DNA from: Carallia brachiata | Taxonomy: Eukaryota; Streptophyta; Magnoliopsida; Malpighiales; Rhizophoraceae | NCBI GenBank assembly: GCA_021464245.1 | Contig: JADCRB010000019.1 | Location: 1,860,001 to 1,924,000 of the forward strand | Reading direction: 5' to 3' | DNA length: 64,000 nucleotides | Shown: positions 13,779 through 24,374 of the stretch, piece after piece | How positions within the stretch are numbered: the stretch's first letter is position 1 | Layout: each line of letters opens with the position of its first letter | Program-made: the position numbers and the translations under genes | The notes under the pieces: generated by a model | What the model saw: only the letters and a program-made list of their open reading frames with translations | Databases searched by the model: none | What the model was told of the DNA's origin: nothing

Positions 13779-14234
13779 TTAAATATTAAGCAAATCCAAC
13801 TGAGAAGACGCTTGAAAGAAATTTGATTGAAGCATGCTCATGAAACCCCTTTCCATAGGAGGCAGAAATGCATCAAACGACTCAAATATTGAATCTGAGC
13901 TTGTTGATGTCTCTTGATAGGAGGACCCCAGCATCAGTGGGTCCATAGATGCATGAACATGATGATGATCATCTGAAACATCAACCCCATGATCAAGCTG
14001 ATCAAGACCATTCATTTCGTTGGATATTTGATCTGGGGCATAATTAAAGTCGTCCGTGAATCTCTCCGCCGCGTCGGAGTCTTTTCCCGTGAGTTCTTGC
14101 ACAAGGGCTCTGAACTGTGAGGCACTGGCCTTGACCTTCATGGGGCTGGATATGTACACAACTTTGATTGCCTTCTTGCTGTTTCCCCTGCTTTGCTTCT
14201 TGCTTCTCTTCATGTTAACACCAAGTGCATCCAT
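13779..14234 (-). CDS. VQ motif protein, sigma-factor-binding (SIB1) type
   Basis: An intronless gene of 151 residues. The core FRALVQELTG (residues 41-50) is a full VQ motif (FxxxVQxxTG). A basic stretch (MKRSKKQSRGNSKKAIKVVY, about 8-27) precedes it, and an acidic, Ser-rich C-terminal half ends in FDAFLPPMERGFMSMLQSNF. Length and arrangement match the small VQ proteins of the SIB1/SIB2 group, which bind WRKY33-type factors in the nucleus and the plastid sigma factor SIG1, and take part in salicylate and jasmonate defence responses. I start at MDALGVNMK because the upstream ATG at 14261 would add an odd leader, MIIIIKFII. VQ genes are usually without introns, as here. A TATA box lies about 110 bp upstream. 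Confidence 0.9.
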   Translation of the reverse strand: MDALGVNMKRSKKQSRGNSKKAIKVVYISSPMKVKASASQFRALVQELTGKDSDAAERFTDDFNYAPDQISNEMNGLDQLDHGVDVSDDHHHVHASMDPLMLGSSYQETSTSSDSIFESFDAFLPPMERGFMSMLQSNFFQASSQLDLLNI

Positions 14235-14340
14235 AATTATAAATTTGATTATAATAATCACCCAGAAAAAGTAAAAATATTGATTGGTAAGTGCTATTGA
14301 ATTCTCTTGATGGCTTTGGCAAAGATCATAAGAGGTAAGG

Positions 14341-14353
14341 TTTATATTTATAA
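14341..14353 (-). promoter_or_regulatory. TATA box of the VQ gene
   Basis: On the minus strand the sequence reads TATAAATATAAA, a good plant TATA box, about 107-119 bp upstream of the chosen ATG (14234). That spacing fits a leader of about 75-85 nt. No other core elements were verified. Confidence 0.6.
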
Positions 14354-16893
14354 AGGGATACTAGAAGTTGGGGCACTAATGATAATGTGAAAAGGTTGCT
14401 TTCTTAGAAGGTGGGTTTGATTCGGAAAATAAAAAGGGTTGCAAGAAATTGATAGAAATTGATGATGTTGCCAATGGAAGCTCGAAGGAAACTGAATTAA
14501 AACAAAACGTTCTGTGGCGAAAAGATCCTTGGATGACCCGCAATCTCATATAGAAGTGTCTCCCTTTTTTTTTTTTTTTTTTTTTTTTTGGTGTCCTTGT
14601 TTTTATTTGAACCACTAAAATCACTAAATAAAACTTTAACGGCACGCAACGACCACGATAACGATAATAAAATCGTAATCTCAAATTTAATTAAGGTCAG
14701 TTATATAAATATTTTTTCATGAATGAATTAAATTTAGTAGAGATATAATTGTTATAATAAATTCTTATAACATTCATGCGATCGGGGTGTGGCCAGTCTT
14801 ACTTTGGCCCAAAATCTATCGTAAGACTTTTTCTTTATTCAATTTTAGGACTGATTACAGCTCTCTAATAAGTAGTCTGTATACAAAATTGTCTGTGTTG
14901 ATAACAATAACTATTTTTGTCCCTTGAACTTGAGGTAGTAATAAAACTAATTAGAGTCTAATAACCATGATAGATTTGATTGTTAAAAGTATAGAAACTT
15001 CTTAAGAGGCACTTAAACCGTGAATTCTAAACCTTTTTTTTAGAAAATTACGTGAATATATTTAGTGAAACACACGAAAGACACGCAATTAATTTAACAT
15101 TATTTAACAGTTTATTTATTTTTTATTTTTAAATTCGATACATTTTTTATAATTTAACAATTTAGAGTATCGTACGCCAACTGCATTCGAACACAAAAAA
15201 TTTTTTTTTTTTCTAATTTTTTTTTTGTTTGCTAAATGAGCCAACTTCGTGGGATTATTTAATAGGGTGGCCTGTGACACCTATGGCTAATAAGGCTGTG
15301 CCAATGATTTTTGTCTTCTTTGCTCTAATTTCTGGTTTGATGGCGACTCTTGGATTCATTGTAACAAAAGGATTTGAATCAAATTGATAAACAGCCATGT
15401 GCGCAGACTCCTAAGACCGGGGCATATGTACGCCATATATTTGACTTTGGAAGTATATGAAATTAGCAATTTGAAAAAAAAAAGTGTTGTACTTTGGATG
15501 CATTTGAATTGGTAGGCCACAGCATTGGGATACATATCCGAAGAGCAACTTTCATGGTCCTGATTTTATTGTTTTTTAATTTCTTTATTCATTCTTCTTT
15601 GTATTTGTCTTGAACAATTTTTAAGATTTATGTATTGATGGAGACTAATAAAGCCAAAACAAATTATGCCTAATCCATATAAATCTCAAGGTTAAAAATA
15701 TGTTTCATATAGTTTTTGTAGGAAAAAAAAAACAATTTTACTTGGTAATTATTAATTATTAATTGCAAGCTGTGAGTTGCTAATATCTAGTTATTAATTA
15801 TCAATTGAATTAAAAGAATACTAAAAATTAGTCATATGGGAGACTTCATGTTTGTGAAATTCATGCACGGTGGGAGAGTCTTTTATAAAACCTCAATTTG
15901 TGGTCCCCAAAAAGTTCTTTGTGAAATGTTATCAAATATTTAGTACGTCATAGATAAATAAACTATTTAGTTTAAGTATTAAATTATTGAATAAAACTGT
16001 ATAATTTTTTTTTTACCTATTTGATATTGTTTTTAATGTTCGTTGATTTGTTAATAAACTTTTATATGAGTTACTATTAATAAAAAATTTGAAGTAAAAA
16101 AATAACTATTTAAAATAAAAAAAGAAAATATAGTGCTTTTGTAATCATTCAGGAAATAGAGATGAAAATATAATCTACATAAAACATTGGTAATATAATC
16201 TACATATGTTGTGCTTTTTCAGGTTGGTTATCCAAGTTTTGTGTACATGTATTAAACATTTTTTCAGTTGCATTATTCGTCATTCCATCTTTGTATAATG
16301 GTACTATTGTTTGGATTGTGTGAATCCCATGCTTCATTAATGGTTTTTGTTTCCAGAATTCATCAGCTTAGATATTAGTTCAAAAGATCCATGGTCGTTT
16401 GAATTTCAATAAATTGGCTACCGACTAATACATTCGTAAGTTTTTTCTTTTTTTGATCTACAAAACGAGTAAGCAAGTAGTACTCTACAAATCTGTTAAG
16501 GAGATTTATTCGAACTCCTTATTCGAGGTGAGTCAAACAATTTTCAAAGAACTCGCAAATGACCAAATTTTGTAATATCCGACAAACCCCATGTCATCAG
16601 ATAATATATGACAATTTATTTTTTTTATATGAATTCAATCATCTAACAGTTAATATTATTTTGTTATTATTTTAAAATTATTTTTTATTAAAAATAAAGA
16701 TAAATATCACGAAATTTTTTTTACAAAACTTCACTAAAAATTTCTTATTTAAGATAATATTAAATCTACCTAAAGTTTAGTTTAAAAAACAAAAAATAAA
16801 TTATCAAAAATTCTTTCTCACATCAACAAGAATATTAAATCATAAAAAACCGTAAAAAAAATTCCGTGCTATATATTCCTACTTTTTTGCAAA
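14354..16893. other. AT-rich intergenic region, no gene seen
   Basis: Upstream part of the VQ gene followed by AT-rich spacer with a long T-run (about 14568-14589). No open frame with recognisable features, no RNA gene. Parts such as 16620-16760 share short motifs with 10080-10200 and 22430-22570 (ATCATCTAACAGTTAATAT-like), suggesting an old dispersed repeat, but boundaries cannot be set. Confidence 0.4.
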
Positions 16894-18165
16894 TTAAAAA
16901 GTTTGCTCTCGAGAAAATTGCAATTGACCTGAATGGTATGTGAACAAGGGGACTTCAGCTACAACTTGCTTAAATGTCTCCCAATCGTACCATTTCGTAC
17001 AGCGCAAGCGGTCTATATCGTTTTTTTTTTGGTACATTCATGCGGTCAATATCGTGCACCTAAGTAATATTTGGTCAATCCACATTTTCTTCAGAACGTG
17101 AGCTTCATTTATGCATAGGTACGAATTTGACATATAGACTTTATCAAATGCAAATTGTTTACACCAAAATTTGGGAATTTATAAGAAATTATCGTTGTTT
17201 TTAACATGTCAAACTTCTAATAGTAGGTTGTAGCGTAATCTAAGCATTTTTTGTGTAATAAAGTACGTGGAAGGAAAATAAGAGAAGGGAAATGAAAGGA
17301 TTGAAAATTAGTAGAAAGAAAAAATTTATTGTCTTTTCTATATTTAGAAGGGGTACTATACTATTAGGATAAACCGAATGAAAAATACGAAATTATGTTG
17401 TTATATTTTTAAATGATTGATATTTATTTCTTAAAGAAATTAGTTTTTATCTTTTAAAGAGATCGTGTTCTTATTTTTAAGAGATTGTTATTATCACTTT
17501 AATAGATTGTGTCTGTTTTAAAAATTGTATACTTGTCACTTTACATATTGTGTTTTTATTTCTTTAACTAATTGTATTCTTATCTCTTTCTGCAAAATTT
17601 ATATAAAAGATTACTTGAGAAGCTAAAGACTACACTCAGTGATTGAATGTCCCTGAGAGGGGAGAGGAACTCAGACATCACTATATTTGCGTGCTCTTTT
17701 TTCTTTTTTTTTTTTCATGCACTTCTATATTTTGTTGGCATTGGTTTCCATACTTTTGCAACCCAAAATATAAAACATGAAAACTAGAAGTTGTTTTTTA
17801 TTTGGTAAAAGGTAAAAGACAAGAGGAAAGAAAGAATATTTGTTGCAATATCAATTTTACTCTTACACTAGGACGTGTTTATAAAAACAGTTAATAAGAG
17901 TAAATTTGTCATTTTATGAATCAATTAGAGTAATTAATAATTATTCTATTAAAATTAGAAAAAATGGATGTAGTATGCCAGAAAAGAAAATTTTAAAAGT
18001 TTTCTTCTCACTTATTGTTCAAGTATTTATCAAATATAAGCACAGCTCATTTCTTCCCTTTTATTCTCAATCTCAAACACAATGCAAGAACTGAACTTGA
18101 TGGTCTCTTGCATACCTTAAGCACAGGTGATTCCATCCCGGATCTTTGATTGGTCACTCGTAAAC
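16894..18165 (+). repeat. Diverged tandem duplication, copy A
   Basis: Long stretches align in the same order with copy B (18381-19475), for example ACCAAAATTTGGGAATTTAT against ACCAAAATTTGGAAATTTAT, AAAAACAGTTAATAAGAGT in both, and GGTCTCTTGCATACCT in both. The offset is about 1.4-1.5 kb. Copy A carries about 400 bp not found in B (about 17350-17780) and a short T-run insertion at 17022-17041. No coding frame is conserved between the copies, so this looks like duplicated noncoding or very old transposon sequence. Confidence 0.75.
17008..17055 (-). repeat. Direct repeat around a poly-T insert, absent from copy B
   Basis: GCGGTCTATATCGT (17008-17021) and GCGGTCAATATCGT (17042-17055) flank TTTTTTTTTGGTACATTCAT. 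The corresponding part of copy B (about 18495-18520, ACGGTCAACTTTGTGCAC) has one copy only and no insert, so it represents the empty site. On the minus strand the insert ends TGTACC plus A-run. Confidence 0.75.
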
Positions 18166-18353
18166 TTTATTTAAAAAATAAATTGACGAAAAAATATAAT
18201 AAATAAAAATATATTGACCATCCTGTAAAACCATTGACCCAAACCAAGGACACGACGGTCCAACCTCTTGTACGACTGAAGGTCCAAAAACTATGGTTAA
18301 AAGTTAAAACCAAGTTGGTGCAATTAATATCTATCCCTCCAGGCTTTCTTCAT

Positions 18354-18398
18354 AGTTTATTGAAATTTCGGTCAAAAACAAAAAAGTTTATTGAAATT
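18354..18398 (+). repeat. 14-bp direct repeat around an A-rich insert
   Basis: AGTTTATTGAAATT at 18354-18367 and 18385-18398 flanks TCGGTCAAAAACAAAAA. The A-rich end touches the right copy. Confidence 0.7.
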
Positions 18399-19475
18399 GG
18401 CTTTGAGAAAAATTCAGTTGACCCAAATGCTATGTGAACGAGAGGACTTTAGTTGCTAGAAGCTTGGATACATACCCCATTGTCCTACATCGTACGGATC
18501 AAACGGTCAACTTTGTGCACTTACTAGGATTTGGTCGATTGGCATTCTCCTTAGAATATGTTGAACTTCTTTTTCGCATGTATACTAAAATTTGCATTTA
18601 GATTTCATCAAATAAAAATTGTTTCCACCAAAATTTGGAAATTTATAAGAAATCATCCTTGTTTTTAACATTTTTCGTTACATATCCTTCTTTTCAACAT
18701 GTGAACTTCTAATACTAGGTTATAGCGTAATTTAAGCATTTATTTGGATAATAAAGTACGAGAGTGGAAACTAAGAGAAGGAAAAATAAAAGGATTGTAA
18801 AGTGGTAGGGAAAAAAATTTATTATCTTCTCTATGTTTGGAATGGGGTAGTGTAAAAAAAATAGAATAAAATACTAAAAGTTCTTTTTTGTTTGGCGAAT
18901 GGTAAACGGTGAGAGGAAATAAAATAATATTCATTACGATTTTGCTCATATGCTAAGATGGTTGTTAATAAAAACAGTTAATAAGAGTTAGTCATTTTAT
19001 GAATCAAATTGAGTAATCAATAATTTTGCTCTTAAAATTAGAAGAAATGGATGTGGTAGGCCGGGAATGAAAATTTTGAAGTTTTCTTTTTCATTTATTG
19101 TTCAGGCATTTCTCAAATATGAGTAAGGAGCTTCATTACATGTTCAAATGAAAAAAGTTATCTAAATAGTATCCAAACTGTAACAATGAACATATTTTAT
19201 ACAATTGTAATAAAAAAATATGAACTGAAAAAATAATGATATTTTTTGCTTCACTTTTTATTAATAAAATTACACAAAAACACACTCATTATTGCAATCT
19301 CAATACTATTTGGATAATTTTTGTTTGTCCATAAACATTTATTGATAAATATAACTCATTTTTACTTTTCTTCCCTTTTTCTTTCTCCCAAAAACATTGC
19401 AAGAGTTGAACTTCGTGGTCTCTTGCATACCTAATGCATAGGCGATATCAAACTTGATCTTCACAATTACGCACT
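18381..19475 (+). repeat. Diverged tandem duplication, copy B
   Basis: Partner of 16894-18165. It is interrupted by an AT-rich hairpin element of about 220 bp (about 19130-19360) that copy A lacks: in A the text runs directly from the ATTTATCAAATATAAGCAC block into TCTTCCCTTTTATTC, while in B the two blocks are pushed apart. Confidence 0.75.
19130..19360 (-). mobile_element. MITE, family B, copy inside duplication copy B
   Basis: The ends mirror each other: TATCTAAATAGTATCCAAAC (about 19159) and the reverse complement of ATACTATTTGGATAATTTT (about 19303-19321). The reverse complement of the core (AAAAAGTGAAGCAAAAAATA) matches 41154-41173 and 47434-47453 of the other two family B copies. It is missing from duplication copy A, so it came in after the duplication. 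Exact ends and target duplication are uncertain. Confidence 0.65.
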
Positions 19476-19982
19476 TATTTTTTTCATTGAATATACTTCG
19501 TGAGGTTTCTTAGGTGAAAAAAAAAAAAGTAATTAAAGTAATATGAACCTTATGTAATTGAATTTTAAAAAATAAATAAATTATTATACGTTATCAAATA
19601 AATTATATAATCACGTGATCGTCCGAAGTTTCCTGGGAGGCCACAAACGGGTACTTTGTTGGTCTTAAATTCATGGCCTAAAAAATCAACAGTTTGTGCT
19701 TCTTTCCTTATTATTAGGCTTAAATTACGTTGACTGCGTTTGCGTGGGCTAATAATAGATAGAGATGGGTAAGATAATATAATAACAAGATGATGATGGA
19801 GTGCCTTTGACTAATGATCTTGCGGCCATGATTATCGTCCAATTGGAACAGCTTGACTTTGAGCTTCCAGAAATATTTGACCTCATCTTCGTCTTCTGCG
19901 GTTCTGGTTGGTTCCCCCCACCTCCACACAATCACAATGTCAAGCTTTCTTTTCTTTCTTACACTTCAAACAATATAGATAA

Positions 19983-20032
<50 letters not shown>

Positions 20033-23000
20033 GTATGATAGATTTTAATTTTTTTTTTTTCTAGAACTAACAAATTTTTCTTAATTTTTCTTTTCGTTAT
20101 TGATGTATTAAATTCAACTCTTGGAATGTTTAGAAAAAACGATGGGAGAAAAGAAAAGATACAAGATTACTTGTCAATTATTAAAAAGTTGTTCGATTGT
20201 ACCTTCAAGTTGTCCGAATAAATGTAGCATATCCTTAACAATATTTTTGTTTGGGACAATTTAAGTGAAATAAAAATTTATTAGTATTTGGTGAACTTTA
20301 AAAAATTAAGGTTGGCTGAAGTTTATTGTAGCTTAAACTTACCTTTAAAATTTGCAGTGTTTTGATGTAGTAGAAAGACGCTAAAACTAGACCACAATGC
20401 ATAACTTTTTAAGGTAAAGATACTCGTTCATTGTTACATAAAATATTTATAATTTAACTGTATAAAAAATTTATTTTGTGATTCTTTTATTTTATTAGAA
20501 ATATTTTGTATTTCTATCAAAATGCAACAAATTATTACAAATAGTTATTTACGTTTAATAATGATCGATGAACTGTAGTGCCAAACAGACTCAGTAGGAA
20601 AAGTTGTATAGATATCCAATCGAATAACAAATTAACTTAACTCTAATGTTAGTTAAAAAAAAGTACACACAATCTAGTTGAAATAAAAAAAATGATCACA
20701 TAAATTTAGATGATATAAAATTATGCGTGTGCTATAATGTCAACCAATATAAATAATAATAGCAAACATAATTATTTTATTCCCTAATTTTTGTTGCAGA
20801 TTAAATTAGCCTTGTGAAAGGAAGTTACACTTTGGCCCCTTCTGGATATTGAAAGTTGCTGGCCCCACCTCTCTCGTGCTTTCCGTTCAACAGCAAAGCA
20901 AGCAGAGGTAGTATACATAATTTCTCTAAAATAAAATTATCATTAAGATAATATGCCAATTATCATTATAATGTCTTTAAGACAGCATATAGCTCCCTTC
21001 TACATCTATTTTGCATCTAAAGGTAAATTTGATATTTTCTAGCATTCTTTTCTTTTCTATACTTTTCTTTTGTTTTTCCCAATAAAAATTTTAGTTCTTT
21101 TCTGACATTATATTATTGCAAACATGTAGATATTTAAAAATATTCTCTTTTTTTTATAAAAAATAAGAAAATAAAGTTAACACCACACAATTTTGTTAGA
21201 AAAAATTGTACTAATCCATAAAATTTTTTCTTTTTGCTTGTCATGTTTTCTCACTATTTTTTCAGCCCATTTTTCTGGTCCCACCTCTTTTTTGTCATCT
21301 ATACCAAGAGTAAATGTTAGATTTTTGGGCTACAAAAAAGAGAGGAATCATGATGGGTGCACGCAACATGGACCTAAATCCTTGGCCCAATAGATTGCAG
21401 GGTGTTTTGTAGTTTTATTCTTTTTGGATAAGGGACAGAGAGTCTTGACAAATTTTTTAAAAAAAATTATATTAATTTTTTTAAAAAAAAAGTTAAATAA
21501 TCGATCTGCCAAAGCCTTGTATTTAGGCCACCATGTATGCGGAGTTGACCTGGGTCTTTGGTGCCTTAATTTGTCATAATTTTCATTATTTTTTTAAAAT
21601 AAAAAATCACTTTAGAGATTTAAGAGAAATCAAATCTTTACATTAGAGGCTGATTTTTTGCCATTTTAAGACCTCCATTCAACCTCTCCCAAAAGGATAA
21701 CTTATCTCCAAAGTACTACGCTGAATCTTTTGTCACTTAAGTGACCACCCAACTTCAAATGTCAGGAGATAATGCAAGCGCAGGAACTTAAATCTGAATT
21801 AATGCGAAAAGAGACACGCTAAAATACCACTAAATTGTCACTTCAATAGTCATAATCTTCATCATTTGCTCAAGCCAGAGTCTATACCTTTGCATCTTTT
21901 TGTCTAATTATTCCAAAATAACTTATTTTTTCCCTTCTTTTTCTTTTTCGAAGGCTATGATATAAAGAGCTATAAATCTTTTAAAAAATTTGTATTATAC
22001 TTCCATAAAGTTTAGCCCTTTCCAGTCGGCATTTAGTGCATTCCTTCATTGATGAATGAATGCATTCAGAACTATCAAAGTATAAAATTTAAGTAGAGAT
22101 ATTAGATTCCATACTCAGATCTAATTTATAATTAACTCCCCAATACCCCAATTTGATCAGACCAAAAATAATAATAATAGTAATAATAGATCATAAACGA
22201 TGGTATTTTGTTATTTAAATAAATTGGGAACTTGCAATATGCGGTTGGCACAACCTTGCAGGCACCTAGTCTAACAAGATATATGGGAAGAGAAAACTTA
22301 ATACACTCTTTGTACACTCTTGAGAATGACAAAGTAATTTATTTGCCACATTGATTACTGATTCTAGATAATACATAAGCAACCAAAAAATATTAAGGAA
22401 AGAGTTTCACTATGTAATAGAACTTTAGGTATTAACAAAATAATTTCATAGTTCATTCAATAATATTTAACAATTTATCCTTTTTTTAAAAAAAATTTTA
22501 ATCATCCAATAGTTCATATCACTTATTTGCTATTTTATTGTAACCTTAATGTCGTTACTTAATATTTTCCAAAAAAAAGAATGTTTATATGATTATATCT
22601 ACCATGTTTGGCATTGTTCAATGTCTCATGCATGTATAATGTTGGTTAATTACGGGAGAAGTTGAATGGCACTGTTATGCATAATTATACCACTTAAAAC
22701 AAGTTTAGTATAACTTATCTGAGTTGGCTTTGGCCAAAGACTATGGGAGATGTTGAGCCTAAGATTTGGATCTCAGACTCTCCATTCTTCTCTCAGTGAC
22801 AAATGCCTTCTCAAAGACCAAAAAAAAAAAAGGGGAGGGAGTGTTAGTATCAATTGAAAATTATTTTGAAAAAATTAAAAAATTAGATTGGACTTGAGAT
22901 ATTGTTTTCTTTTCTCCAATCTGACGAAGGAAAGGGTAAAATCCCATTGTTCAAATTAAGTCCCACAATTTTTTACTTTGGGAAAATTTATATTTTATGC

Positions 23001-23334
23001 TCTGTGTGTAGGTTGCATCTCATCGTATTTCCAAATGCAATAACAATGGTGGAAGTTGATGAACAGAGAAAAATGGAAACAGAGGAGATGGATTGGCGTC
23101 GTGTTGACTTCAGCAGCATGGCATTAATCCAATTGAAAAATAATTTTTTTTACAATTATAAGTTTCTCGTAAAAAAAATGACAGAATTGAGTAATAAGGG
23201 TGATGAAATTTATGACAATTATGACAAATTGTATAATAATTTGGAAAAAATAAAATAAAATTACGCTTTGTTGCACGTTTTGAGACGTCAATCCGTCTCT
23301 AACGTGGCAGGAAGCCCACGTCGTCCATGTGTTC
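19476..23334. other. Intergenic region, no gene supported
   Basis: AT-rich spacer. Small overlapping frames near 19720-20064 and 22902-23258 (118 codons, with a Lys/Glu/Asn-rich end) have no recognisable domain. A CA/TA repeat (19986-20032) is listed separately. I see no RNA gene. Confidence 0.4.
19986..20032. repeat. Compound (CA)n(TA)n microsatellite
   Basis: About 17 CA units followed by six TA units. It accounts for the Thr-His repeat in the frame at 19801-20064. Confidence 0.95.
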
Positions 23335-23344
23335 AATTCAAGCC

Positions 23345-24265
23345 CTTTTTTCTTTTTTTTTTTTTTTCGACCAACAGAAAGAGGGCTTCCATTGAGGAAA
23401 CAAAAGATTTACATAGGATGGGCCCAAAAAAGACACAAACACTAGAAACTAGAGGTCTAGTTTACAAACAAACAGTCTAAAGGTTTAAGAGGGCAGGGAC
23501 AGACCAAGACAATAGCAGCAGATATAGGCCTGGACAGGTAGCCCAATCCACAAAGGCCCAAAGGCCATGGGTAGCTCCATAGCTGCCCCCAACACCCACG
23601 AACAGAATGGCACTGGCGCTGCTGGTGACAGCCAAGTGCTGCAACCATGCAGCCAACGCCAAAAAGGCTACAACCAGCAAAGAAAACCCCCTGAATCCAA
23701 CCCTAATTTGACGAAAGACAATCGAATTCAAGCAGGATTGCCCAACTGTCACTACGCTCAAAGCTGCAAACTATGCCAGCCAGAAACCCTTGACCGTCGT
23801 TGCCTCCAGAAGCCCAAAAGGAAACTCACTCCAAATGACTCGTACAAGACCCAACCTACTAACCAAAAAAGCAGCCACCCCCACCTCCCCATCGCCCACC
23901 GAAGCGAGCAAAGAAGGCAGGGAAGGAAGCACCCCCACTAAACGACCACTAGCAGAAGGAACTGACCAAACCACCCTCAAGAAGTCAAGAGATCGGCCCC
24001 TAAACCACCACAGAGACACCACAACCCAACAAAGGAAACAAACAAACAAATGGAAGCACAGAACCACCCCCAAACACCACCAAACCCCTCATCGGAACTC
24101 CACCCAACCGCACCACCAAGTAGCACCACTGAGAAAATAACCCAATAAGCCCACGGAGGGGCACAAACCGCTAGACTGACAATGGCCGATGGATAAATCA
24201 TAAGAAAGCTCTCGGCGCACGTTAGCAAATGTGCACACGATAGCTACCTCGGACCCATGGACTAT
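23345..24265 (-). mobile_element. Poly-A retroposon (probably 5'-truncated LINE), 921 bp, with 10-bp target duplications
   Basis: AATTCAAGCC stands at 23335-23344 and 24266-24275, a perfect 10-bp duplication exactly bounding the insert. Directly inside the left copy is a long T-run, so on the minus strand the element ends in GTTGGTCG plus poly-A, preceded by CAATGGAAGCCCTCTTTC. The interior is about half G/C and strongly G/T-rich on the minus strand, sharply different from its AT-rich surroundings. Minus-strand frames of 83-100 residues (23771-24073, 23977-24228) are Trp/Val/Gly-rich without a recognisable reverse transcriptase, as expected for a 3' untranslated part of a LINE. A retrocopied noncoding transcript is the alternative. 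Confidence 0.75.
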
Positions 24266-24333
24266 AATTCAAGCCGATTTACAATTGGTCTTAGTGACCA
24301 AAACGTGTAAATTATCATATGAGGAACAACCAA

Positions 24334-24374
24334 TTAAATTGTTGTACAAGTTCAAAAAAAAGTTAAATTGTTGT
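24334..24374 (+). repeat. 12-bp direct repeat around an A-rich insert
   Basis: TTAAATTGTTGT at 24334-24345 and 24363-24374 flanks ACAAGTTC followed by an A-run and G. Confidence 0.6.

Noticed and set aside
22902..23258. 118-residue plus-strand frame with a Lys/Asn-rich end
   Set aside because: No recognisable domain and typical AT-biased composition; it could be an exon of an unknown gene, but nothing supports it.
23567..24228. Overlapping 80-124-residue frames on both strands
   Set aside because: They result from the GC-rich body of the retroposon; none shows reverse transcriptase, endonuclease or other known motifs.
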